Assembly: GCA_049275655.1 (NCBI GenBank)
Contig: JBASUY010000057.1
Coordinates: forward strand, 14,109 to 78,108
Origin: Sherwoodlollariibacterium sp049275655
Lineage (GTDB): Bacteria > Omnitrophota > Gorgyraeia > Gygaellales > Profunditerraquicolaceae
Direction of reading: 5' to 3'
Length of the DNA stretch: 64,000 bases
Every line of letters starts with the position of its first letter. Within the stretch, counting starts at the first letter, position 1. The translations under genes and the position numbers were made by a program. Under the pieces are notes generated by a model, which saw only the letters and a list, made by a program, of their open reading frames with translations, searched no databases and was not told where the DNA came from. Positions 42,651 to 51,400 of the stretch are shown in pieces.

Positions 42651-42755
42651 GACCTTTAAGGCCTGCTCAGAGAGGCAGGCAAGGCGGAGAAAGTAATGGA
42701 GTTTACAACCTGTATATTAGATACCCTAGGCATAAAAGCCTAGGGTATTTTTTTA
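42651..42755 (+). promoter_or_regulatory. PyrR-dependent attenuator of the pyr operon
   Basis: The leader has a PyrR-binding hairpin: stem GCCTGC/GCAGGC (42661-42666, 42675-42680) closed by loop TCAGAGAG, with an outer CCTT/AAGG pairing, matching the known TCnGAGAGG-type anti-antiterminator. A perfect 11-bp terminator follows (ATACCCTAGGC, 42721-42731, with 42738-42748) and a T-run. A possible antiterminator pairs CTTTAAGGCCT (42654-42664) with AGGCATAAAAG (42728-42738) at 9 of 11 positions. It would exclude both other hairpins. UMP-bound PyrR would thus favour termination. Confidence 0.85.
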
Positions 42756-42764
42756 TTTTGAAAG

Positions 42765-43301
42765 ATGAAAGAGAAGGCTAGGATATTAGATAAAGAGGCG
42801 ATAAGCCGCGCTTTAATGCGCATTGCCCATGAGATAGTGGAGAAGAACAAGGGGACACAAAACCTATGCCTTATAGGGATAAGGAATCGCGGAGTTTTTT
42901 TAGCTAGGCGCCTGGCAGAGCAGATTAAAAAAATTGAAGGAGGCGATGTGTTATTCGGGGTTTTAGATATCACCCTCTACCGCGATGACCTTGCTTTGGC
43001 CTCCGGGCAGCCTATTGTGCGCAAGACAGAGATAGGTTTTGATATTAATAATAAACTACTCGTTCTTGTGGACGATGTCTTATATACCGGTAGGACTATA
43101 CGCGCGGCTTTGGACGCCTTAACTGATTTTGGTAGGCCTGAATCCATACAATTAGCGGTTTTAATTGACCGCGGACATCGGGAGTTGCCTATAAGGGCAG
43201 ATTATGTAGGCAAGAATATTCCTACTGCTAAACATGAAACAATTCAGGTTCGGTTATTAGAAGTGGACAGGGCAGAAGAAGTTGTAATTTTAGAAAAATG
43301 A
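42765..43301 (+). CDS. pyrR: Bifunctional pyr operon regulator/uracil phosphoribosyltransferase PyrR
   Basis: A 178-residue PRPP-binding regulator: ALMRIAHEIVEKNKG, LCLIGIRNRGVFLARRLAE, and the PRPP loop LVLVDDVLYTGRTIRAALDA. In the UMP-bound state it binds the leader hairpin and causes termination. It begins only 17 bp after the terminator stem, with no clear ribosome-binding site, and overlaps pyrB by 4 bp. Confidence 0.96.
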   Translation: MKEKARILDKEAISRALMRIAHEIVEKNKGTQNLCLIGIRNRGVFLARRLAEQIKKIEGGDVLFGVLDITLYRDDLALASGQPIVRKTEIGFDINNKLLVLVDDVLYTGRTIRAALDALTDFGRPESIQLAVLIDRGHRELPIRADYVGKNIPTAKHETIQVRLLEVDRAEEVVILEK

Positions 43302-44245
43302 GTTGGGTTAAAAAAGATTTATTAGGACTGGAATATCTAAGCAAAGAAGAGATCGAGTTAATTTTATCTACTGCTGAGTCTTTTAAAGAGGTCTCTACCC
43401 GAGAGATAAAAAAAGTTCCCGCTTTGCGCGGCAAGACCGTAGTTAATTTATTTTATGAGCCATCTACGCGTACCCGTGTATCATTTGAGGTAGCGGCAAA
43501 AAGGTTATCGGCAGACGTGATTAATATAGCTACCGAGACCTCAAGCGTTAAAAAAGGAGAGACCTTAATTGATACTGGGCGCAATATCGAGGCTCTTAAA
43601 GCGGATATTATTGTTGTGCGCCACAATGCATCCGGGGCAGCGGCTATACTTGCCAGGCATCTTAATATAAGCGTAGTCAATGCTGGGGATGGCTGGCATG
43701 AGCACCCAACCCAAGCCTTATTGGATATTTTTACCCTGAAGGAAAAGTTAGGAAGGGTACAAGGGTTAAATGTAACCATAGTAGGAGATATTGCCCACTC
43801 TCGTGTAGCCCGTTCAAATGCGTGGGGTTTAGTTAAGTTGGGGGCTAAGGTTACTTTTTGTGCCCCACAGATACTTATCCCGGCAGGCGTTGAAGGGTTT
43901 GGCGTTCAGGTAACCGACAATATAGAAGAGGCTTTAGAAAATGCCGATGCGGTTAATGTCCTGCGGATGCAGTTTGAGAGGGATGGTGGATCAGCCTTCC
44001 CTGAGCAGTTAGAATATTTTAAGAACTTTGGGATTACCGAAGAGAGGATCAAGAGGGCAAAAAAGGGAATAGTTGTTATGCACCCCGGGCCAATTAACCG
44101 CGGGATAGAGATGTCAAGCGAAGTTGCTGATGGAGAAAACTCTGTGATTTTAGAACAGGTTATTAATGGGATAGCTGTGCGCATGGCGGTTTTGTATTTA
44201 GTCTCGCAAGCTAACGAAAGAATAAAAAATGGCGGTACTGATTAG
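43298..44245 (+). CDS. pyrB: Aspartate carbamoyltransferase catalytic subunit
   Basis: A 315-residue enzyme condensing carbamoyl phosphate and aspartate. Motifs: FYEPSTRTRVSFEVAAKRL (carbamoyl-phosphate loop), SSVKKGETLIDT, VVRHNASGAA, DGWHEHPTQALLDIFT, and HPGPINRGIEMSSEV. No pyrI regulatory chain is present. It overlaps pyrC by 17 bp, and pyrB may hand its product to the PyrC of the same operon. Confidence 0.97.
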   Translation: MSWVKKDLLGLEYLSKEEIELILSTAESFKEVSTREIKKVPALRGKTVVNLFYEPSTRTRVSFEVAAKRLSADVINIATETSSVKKGETLIDTGRNIEALKADIIVVRHNASGAAAILARHLNISVVNAGDGWHEHPTQALLDIFTLKEKLGRVQGLNVTIVGDIAHSRVARSNAWGLVKLGAKVTFCAPQILIPAGVEGFGVQVTDNIEEALENADAVNVLRMQFERDGGSAFPEQLEYFKNFGITEERIKRAKKGIVVMHPGPINRGIEMSSEVADGENSVILEQVINGIAVRMAVLYLVSQANERIKNGGTD

Positions 44246-45506
44246 AGGCGGTAGGGTTGTTGATCCGTATAATAATACAGATGGTGTTTTTGATCTTTTG
44301 ATTGAGGGGAGTAAGATTATTAAGGTTGCAGCTGGTATTAAGGATGCGGCAGTTGAAGTAATTGAGGCAAGCGGAAAGATAGTAATTCCCGGTTTAGTAG
44401 ATATGCACGTGCATTTAAGAGAACCGGGTAGAGAGGATAAAGAGACCCTCCTCTCAGGCACAATAGCTGCGCTTGCCGGAGGCGTAACCAGTATTTTAGC
44501 CATGCCTAATACTACTCCTGCTATGGATTCTGTTGATAGTATTAAAATTTTAAAAGAGAGGATAGATGCGAATGCTAAGGCAAATGTCTTTATCTGTGGA
44601 GCAATCACAAAAGAGAGGGCAGGTAAAGACCTTGTAGATATAGAAGCCCTGAAAAAAGAAGGGGTTATTGCAATTTCTGATGACGGAGCATCCGTTGATT
44701 CGGATAGCCTAATGCTTGCGGCCTTTAAGGAAGCAGTTCAAGAGGGGTTACTTGTTATTTGCCACTCTGAAGATAAGTCTGCTTCCTGCGCTGGAGTAGT
44801 TAATTTGGGGTTTACCTCTACCCGATTAGGCCTAAGGGGAATATCTAAAGAATCCGAGTATAAAAGGGTCTTACGGGATATTGAATTAGCTAAAGAAGCA
44901 AAGGCAAAAGTTCATATAGCACATTTAAGTTGCCTTGAGTCAGTTGATGCGGTCTTGAAGGCAAAACAAAGAGGCGCAAGAGTTACGGTAGAGACCTGTC
45001 CGCATTATTTTAGCTTTACAGAAGAAGCGGTATTAACCTATGATACTAATTTTAAAATGAACCCGCCATTAAGAAGCGCGGCAGATTCTCAGGCACTTAA
45101 GGATGCTATATCTTCCGGGATAATTGACGTGATTGCCTCAGACCATGCGCCTCATACTGAAAATGAAAAAGACATAGAGTTTGAGCGCGCAGAATTCGGA
45201 GTGATTGGTTTAGAGACTGCACTCTTAGCCGCCATAACAGAGTTAGTGGATAAAGGTGTCTTAGGATGGGCTGATTTAGTTAAAAGAATGTCATTAAATC
45301 CTGCGCGCATCTTGGGTATAAATAAGGGGAGCCTTTCTGTGGGAGCTGATGCGGATATTGCTATAATTGACCCTGTTAAAGAGCAAAGGATTACTAAAGA
45401 GCGTTTTTTATCTAAATCTAAGAATTCTCCGTTTATAGGCAGGACGCTTAAAGGTTGTGTAGAATACACGCTTTGCTTAGGGAAGGTGTATAAATGGAAT
45501 TCATAG
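44229..45506 (+). CDS. pyrC: Dihydroorotase
   Basis: A 425-residue type I dihydroorotase with metal sites VDMHVHLREPGREDKETLLSG (HxH and carboxylated-Lys region), CHSEDKS, VHIAHLSC, ETCPHYFSFTEE and IASDHAPHTENEK. It closes carbamoyl aspartate to dihydroorotate. It overlaps pyrB by 17 bp and the endonuclease Q gene by 13 bp. Confidence 0.97.
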   Translation: MAVLIRGGRVVDPYNNTDGVFDLLIEGSKIIKVAAGIKDAAVEVIEASGKIVIPGLVDMHVHLREPGREDKETLLSGTIAALAGGVTSILAMPNTTPAMDSVDSIKILKERIDANAKANVFICGAITKERAGKDLVDIEALKKEGVIAISDDGASVDSDSLMLAAFKEAVQEGLLVICHSEDKSASCAGVVNLGFTSTRLGLRGISKESEYKRVLRDIELAKEAKAKVHIAHLSCLESVDAVLKAKQRGARVTVETCPHYFSFTEEAVLTYDTNFKMNPPLRSAADSQALKDAISSGIIDVIASDHAPHTENEKDIEFERAEFGVIGLETALLAAITELVDKGVLGWADLVKRMSLNPARILGINKGSLSVGADADIAIIDPVKEQRITKERFLSKSKNSPFIGRTLKGCVEYTLCLGKVYKWNS

Positions 45507-46726
45507 CGGATTTTCATATTCACTCAAAGTATTCTAGGGCTACGAGCCGTAATATGGATATTAAGAATTTAGCGGAATGGGCAAAACTGAAAGGTATATC
45601 CCTTATGGGAACAGGAGATTTTACCCACCATTTATGGCTTGAGGAGCTTAAGGCGAACTTAGAGGATTGCGGTAATGGGCTTTATGCGTACAACGGAATA
45701 AGTTTTATATTAACTGCCGAAGTAAGCAGTATTTATTCAAAGAAAGGTAGGTCTTATAGGATACACAACTTAATATTTGCTCCTTCATTTAAGGTTGTAG
45801 ACCAGATAAATGATACCTTGGGCAGAATCGGCAATTTATCCTCAGACGGCAGGCCGATTTTAGGGCTTGACGCCGCAGAACTTGCCCGCATTGTCTTTGA
45901 TATAGACGAGAATTGTATGCTCATCCCCGGGCATATCTGGACTCCGTGGTTTTCTTTGTTTGGCTCTATGTCCGGCTTTGACAGAATAGAAGACTGTTTT
46001 GAGGATCAGACATCAAAAATCTTTGCCCTTGAAACCGGGCTCTCTTCGGACCCGGCGATGAATTGGAGGCTAAGCGCCTTAGATAAATTTACCCTGATTT
46101 CAAATAGCGATTCCCATTCTCCGCAGAAAATAGGAAGGGAGGCGAATGTTTTTAATTGCGCGCTTGATTATAATGAAATCCGCCAAGCTTTAAAAACAAA
46201 GGATAAGGATAAGTTTCTTTATACGATAGAGTTTTTCCCGGAAGAAGGAAAGTACCATTTTGACGGGCATAGGCTTTGTGGGGTAAGATGGTCTCCGCAG
46301 GAGACTAAAAAACATAGCGGTAAATGCCCTAAATGCGGGAAGAAGGTTACCGTAGGTGTTTTAAATAGAGTAGAGTCTTTAGCAGATAGGCCAGAAGGGT
46401 TTAAGCCTGCCGATGCAATACCATTTATAAACCTAATTCCATTAGACGAGATAATTGCCGATGCTAAAGGCGTTGGCAAGGCGAGCGTTGCTGTGGAGCG
46501 TGATTACCGTAGCATGATTGCTAAATTTGGCACGGAATTTGAGATATTAAAACGGGTGCCTAAAGAAGAGTTGTTGAAAGGGTTAGCTTCAAAGATAGCT
46601 GAGGGCATTTTAAGGGTGCGGGAAAGGAGGGTTAACATAAAGGCCGGATTTGACGGAGAATATGGCAAGATTTCTATCTTTGAAGATAAAGAGACAGAGA
46701 AGGAGGAGCAGCTCAGGCTGTTTTAA
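45494..46726 (+). CDS. Endonuclease Q-like PHP-domain DNA repair nuclease
   Basis: A 410-residue protein resembling archaeal endonuclease Q, which nicks DNA 5' of uracil, hypoxanthine and other damaged bases. It has a PHP metal site (ADFHIHSKYSRATS, MGTGDFTHH, LTAEVSSIYSKKGR, LIPGHIWTP, LISNSDSHSPQKIGREAN), a zinc-finger CPKCGKKVT preceded by HRLCGVRWSP, and a C-terminal DNA-binding region. The protein ends in QLRLF, close to the bacterial sliding-clamp-binding consensus QL(S/D)LF, just as archaeal EndoQ works with PCNA. It overlaps pyrC by 13 bp and so is expressed with pyrimidine synthesis. Confidence 0.88.
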   Translation: MEFIADFHIHSKYSRATSRNMDIKNLAEWAKLKGISLMGTGDFTHHLWLEELKANLEDCGNGLYAYNGISFILTAEVSSIYSKKGRSYRIHNLIFAPSFKVVDQINDTLGRIGNLSSDGRPILGLDAAELARIVFDIDENCMLIPGHIWTPWFSLFGSMSGFDRIEDCFEDQTSKIFALETGLSSDPAMNWRLSALDKFTLISNSDSHSPQKIGREANVFNCALDYNEIRQALKTKDKDKFLYTIEFFPEEGKYHFDGHRLCGVRWSPQETKKHSGKCPKCGKKVTVGVLNRVESLADRPEGFKPADAIPFINLIPLDEIIADAKGVGKASVAVERDYRSMIAKFGTEFEILKRVPKEELLKGLASKIAEGILRVRERRVNIKAGFDGEYGKISIFEDKETEKEEQLRLF

Positions 46727-46756
46727 AAGAGATTTACACAGGGACAGCTTATTAGC

Positions 46757-46828
46757 GCGCCTGTAGCCTAATGGATAGGGCATTAGCCTCCGGAGCTAAG
46801 TGTGACAGTTCGATTCTGTCCAGGCGCA
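46757..46828 (+). tRNA. tRNA-Arg(CCG)
   Basis: A 72-nt cloverleaf with acceptor GCGCCTG/CAGGCGC, anticodon stem TTAGC/GCTAA with loop CTCCGGA (anticodon CCG), T-arm GACAGTTCGATTCTGTC and discriminator A. It lies inside the pyr operon, 30 bp after the endonuclease Q gene and 52 bp before the SLOG gene. Confidence 0.95.
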
Positions 46829-46880
46829 ATCAGTATTTATTCTGACTTGTCTATATTTAGTTAATAGATAGAGAGGCATA

Positions 46881-47351
46881 ATGAAAAAAATTATAGGGGT
46901 TATTGGTGGGCATATATGTAATAATAAAGTAGGGGATTTAGCCTATAAATTAGGCATTAAACTTGCTAAAGTGGGGGATTATCTTGTATGTGGAGGGCTT
47001 AGTGGAGTAATGAACCATGTTTGTAAAGGTTTTAAGCAAGGAGGTGGGGTTACAATAGGCATTATTCCGGGCTATAATAAATCTACTGCAAATAAGTATG
47101 TAGATATTGTTATTCCTACAGGTATGGGGTTCGCAAGGAATGTTTTAGTGGTTAAGAGCGCGGATATTGTTGTTGCTTTCCCGGGGAGGACAGGGACTTT
47201 ATCAGAGATAGCGTATTGTTTACAATTTAATATTCCGGTGATAGGGTTTAAGTATTGGAATATACCTGGAATTATCCGAGTGGATAAGATTGATAAAGTA
47301 GTTGAAATAGTTAAGGATACCCTATCTAAAGTAGTTTTGGAGGATGAGTAA
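46881..47351 (+). CDS. SLOG/TIGR00725-type nucleotide-binding protein
   Basis: A 156-residue Rossmann-like protein: GVIGGHICNNKVGDLAYKLG, VCGGLSGVMNHVCKGFKQGG, and VAFPGRTGTLSEIAY, which corresponds to the PGGxGTxxE phosphoribohydrolase motif of LOG proteins with Arg replacing a Gly. It may bind or cleave a nucleotide; the true function is unknown. It lies between tRNA-Arg and carA (1 bp overlap), so it is made with carbamoyl-phosphate synthase. Confidence 0.8.
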   Translation: MKKIIGVIGGHICNNKVGDLAYKLGIKLAKVGDYLVCGGLSGVMNHVCKGFKQGGGVTIGIIPGYNKSTANKYVDIVIPTGMGFARNVLVVKSADIVVAFPGRTGTLSEIAYCLQFNIPVIGFKYWNIPGIIRVDKIDKVVEIVKDTLSKVVLEDE

Positions 47352-48427
47352 TGCAGGCTATTTTGGTTCTTGAGGACGGGAAGAGTTTTATAGGCGAATC
47401 TAGCGGGATAAAGACAGAGAGGGCCGGAGAGGTTATTGTAAATACCGGAGTTGTCGGGTATCAGGAGATGATAACTGACCCTGCAAACTTAGGGAAGATA
47501 TTAGTTTTAACTTATCCTATTATAGGTAATTATGGTTGTGCGCCTAAGTTTAGCGAATCTGATAAAGTTAGAGTTGCCGGGCTTGTTGTAAAAGAGGAGT
47601 CCCGGGTATATTCAAACTGGCAGGCTAAAGAGAGCCTAAAGAGCTTTGCGCAGAAAAATGAATTATTTGTATTGCATTCTGTTGATACACGCATGCTTGC
47701 GATACACCTAAGACAAAGAGGGCCCTTATACGGGATAATCTCTACGGAATCTTTTGATGTTAAGAGTCTTGTTGAGAATGCCCGCGCATTCCGTCAAAGC
47801 CCCCCTTTAGACGTGCTTAAAGAGGTCTCTGTCAGTAAGCCAAAAAAGTTAGATAAGTCAAAAGGCAAGAGGTTAGCAATATTAGATTTGGGGGTAACGA
47901 GGAGCATTATAAGGCAGATTGAGCGTTTAGGGTTTTCAATAACCCTCTTGCCGTATAATACTGCTACTTCAGAGGTAATAAAGTTAAGGCCCAAGGGCTT
48001 AGTTATCGCTGGAGGGCCTGAGAATATTATTGCGTTGGAGAGGGTTGCTGAAAGTATCAAACCTTTATTAGGGAGGATGCCTATTTTAGGAATATCTTCC
48101 GGGAGTTTAGTCTTGGCATTAGGCTTGGAAGCTAAGCTTCATAGGTTGCAAATAGGGCATAGGGGGATGAATTATCCGGTGCAAAATCCCTCTTCTCCTA
48201 AAGGGGAGATTACTATCCAAAACCATACTTATGCTATAGACCCTATTTCTTTGCTTAAGGTGCGGGGGGTAAAGATTACTGGGTATAACCTAAACGACAG
48301 GACAGTGGAAAGATTTGAAAGTAAGCGGTTAAAAATAATAGCAGTACAATATATTCCTTATTCGCCGGGATGTAATGAAGTTAATACGGATATCCTAAGG
48401 TTTAAGGGTATCTTGAAAGGAAGTTAG
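47351..48427 (+). CDS. carA: Carbamoyl-phosphate synthase small subunit with inactivated glutaminase site
   Basis: A 358-residue CarA by fold and position. The N-terminal domain is normal (VVNTGVVGYQEMITDP-like segment, TYPIIGNYG, VDTRMLAIHLRQRGPLYGII). In the class I amidotransferase domain, the catalytic GICLGHQ reads GISSGSL (247-253), so nucleophile Cys is Ser249 and Gln is Leu253. The catalytic His-x-Glu (GHPEASPGP) reads YIPYSPGC, that is Ile335 and Tyr337. Neighbouring GHRGMNYPV and QNHTYAID are kept. Glutamine hydrolysis should be impossible. Vertebrate CPS I also has Ser for Cys and uses ammonia. The frame is intact and in operon with carB. Confidence 0.93.
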   Translation: MQAILVLEDGKSFIGESSGIKTERAGEVIVNTGVVGYQEMITDPANLGKILVLTYPIIGNYGCAPKFSESDKVRVAGLVVKEESRVYSNWQAKESLKSFAQKNELFVLHSVDTRMLAIHLRQRGPLYGIISTESFDVKSLVENARAFRQSPPLDVLKEVSVSKPKKLDKSKGKRLAILDLGVTRSIIRQIERLGFSITLLPYNTATSEVIKLRPKGLVIAGGPENIIALERVAESIKPLLGRMPILGISSGSLVLALGLEAKLHRLQIGHRGMNYPVQNPSSPKGEITIQNHTYAIDPISLLKVRGVKITGYNLNDRTVERFESKRLKIIAVQYIPYSPGCNEVNTDILRFKGILKGS

Positions 48428-48430
48428 CCT

Positions 48431-51400
48431 ATGCCTCGCAGAAGAGACATTAAAAAGATTTTAATAATTGGTTCCGGGCCTATTGTCATTGGTCAAGCTT
48501 GTGAGTTTGATTACTCAGGCTCTCAGGCGTGTAAGGCCTTAAAAGAGGAGGGTTATTTTACTATACTTATAAATTCCAACCCAGCGACAATAATGACTGA
48601 TCCGGGCATGGCGGATGTTACTTATATTGAACCTCTGTCTGTTGAGATGTTAACTAAGGTTATTGCTAAAGAACGTCCGGATGCTATTTTACCGACATTA
48701 GGAGGGCAGACAGGGCTTAACCTTGCCTTCTTCCTTATGAAAAAAGGGGTTTTGAAGAAATACGGGGTTGAATCTATCGGGGCTTCGGTAAGTTCCATAT
48801 CTTGCGCTGAGGATAGGGGAATTTTTAAAAGAGCGATGCAGGGGATAGGGGTTGGTATTCCTAAAAGTAGCATAGTTACTTCATTGGCCGAAGGGATGAG
48901 AGTGGGCCGTACCATAGGGTTTCCTCTTATATTAAGGCCTGCCTATACATTAGGGGGTAGCGGAGGGTCTATTGCTTATAATCATGAAGAGCTAAAAAGA
49001 TTATTATCAAAGAGCTTAGAATCAAGCCCGGTCCATCAGGTTTTGATTGAAGAGTCTGTTTTAGGATGGAAGGAAATTGAGTTTGAGGTTTTACGCGATT
49101 GTGCCGATAATGTAATTATCGTTACCTCTATGGAGAACTTTGATCCTATGGGAGTGCATACGGGGGATAGCATTGTTGTTGCCCCTGCCCAGACGCTAAC
49201 CGCAGAAGAATACAATAACTTTGTTAATCTTTCTAAGAGGATTATTCGCCGTATCGGGATAAACGGCGGGGGTGCGAATATACAGTTTGGCCAAAATCCT
49301 AAGGATGGCAGGATTGTAGTTATTGAGGTTAATCCGAGGCTCTCGCGTTCTTCTGCCTTAGCTTCTAAGGCGACCGGATTTCCTATTGCGCGTGTTGCAA
49401 CGAAACTTGCTGTTGGTTATACGTTGCCTGAAGTGATAAACCAGGTTACAGGCAAGACCTCTTCATTTTTTGAACCTACGCTAGATTATTGCGTCTTTAA
49501 GATGTGCCGTTTTACTTTTGAAAAATTCCCCTACGCCCAGCGCCTCTTGAATACCTCAATGAAGGCTGTGGGAGAGGCGATGTCTATTGGGAGGAATTTT
49601 AAAGAGGCATTTCAAAAAGGCATTCGCTCTATGGAGATATCCCGTTTTGGCTTTGGTTCAGACGGAAAAGATAAAATTACTGACGCGGAACTAAAGAAAG
49701 CAGGGAATGGGTTAATTAAGCTTATGCGTGATAAACTTAGGATCCCTAATGATGAAAGGGTATTTTATATCCGCTACGCGCTTAAAGCCGGAATCTCCCC
49801 TCAAGAGATAAGTTCCCTCTCTAATATTGACCGTTGGTTTATTGATAACCTGCAGGAGCTAGTTAAGATAGAAGAGGAGTTGGCGGGGTATAAAAATCAT
49901 AAACCCGAAGAAGATATCAAGGTTCCTTTAGGGCTTCTTAAAAAAGCTAAAGAAAACGGCTTTTCTGACCACCAACTGGCATTTATATTAAATTCTAAAG
50001 AAGATAAGGTGCGTGATTTACGCAAGAAGTATAATATAAAAGCAGTCTATAAACTGGTGGATACATGTGCCGGAGGGGTTGCGGCTAAACAGCCATATTT
50101 TTATTCTACTTATGAGGTTTTTGACGAGTCAAGGCCAAGTAAGAATAAAAAGGTAGTAATTTTAGGCGGAGGGCCTAACCGTATCGGACAGGGGATTGAG
50201 TTTGATTATTGTTGTTGTCATGCAGCGTATGCTTTAAAAGATGAAGGTGTAGATAGTATTATGGTTAATTGTAACCCTGAGACGGTTTCAACGGACTATG
50301 ATACTTCTGACCGTCTTTATTTTGAGCCGCTTACATTTGAAGATATAATGAATATTATAGATTTAGAGAAACCAATGGGGGTTATCCTGCAGTTTGGCGG
50401 CCAGACACCTTTAAATCTTGCCCTCCCGCTACGCGAGGCAGGGGTTAACATTCTTGGGACCTCCGCAGAGAGCATTGATATTGCAGAAGACCGGAAGAGG
50501 TTTAAAGATATGCTGTATAAACTCGCCCTTTTGCAGCCTGAGAACGGGACCGCCTTTAATTTTGATGAGGCGAAGAAAGTAGCCAAAGAGATAGGTTATC
50601 CGGTTTTGGTTAGGCCGTCATATGTTTTAGGAGGCAGGGCAATGGAGATCGCCTATGACGAGGAGGCATTGGAAAAGTTTATTAAAGATGCGGCAGAGGT
50701 ATCCGGGGAGCATCCGGTTTTAATTGATAAATTTTTAGAGGATGCTATTGAGGTGGATGTAGATTTAATCGGAGACGCAGAGACTTTTGTTATCGGAGGG
50801 ATTATGGAGCATATTGAGTATGCCGGGGTTCACTCCGGCGATGCAGCGATGTCCCTTCCGACATATACGCTTTCTGAAGCAAGCTTGAATAAGATCAGGC
50901 ATGCTACATATGAGATGGCTAAAGAGTTAAAGGTAGTAGGCCTGATGAATATACAGTATGCGGTAAAAGATGATAAGGTTTATGTATTAGAGGTTAACCC
51001 AAGGGCTTCCCGGACGATTCCTTTTGTCTCAAAGGCCATAGGAGTTCCTTTGGCGAAGTTAGCGACAAAGGTATTATTAGGAAGGAAGCTAAAGGATTTA
51101 GGGTTTACCAAAGAGGTTATACCTAAACACATATCAATTAAAGAATCGGTCTTTCCTTTTAATCGTTTTCCGGGGGTGGATGTTATTTTAGGCCCGGAGA
51201 TGAAATCAACCGGAGAGGTTATGGGGATTGATAAGGATTTTGGCCGCGCGTATATTAAAAGCCAGCTTGCCGCAGGCCAAAAACTTCCTAAGAAAGGCAA
51301 TGTTTTTATCTCTGTGCGCGATAAAGACAAGAGGCAGATAATCTTTATCGCTAAAAAGATAGCGGAGTTAGGGTTTAATGTTTATGCCAGTTTAGGTACT

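Noticed and set aside
47351..48427. CarA as a simple pseudogene
   Set aside because: The frame is full length, overlaps its neighbours as in a working operon and keeps the other conserved motifs. Only the glutaminase residues have changed.
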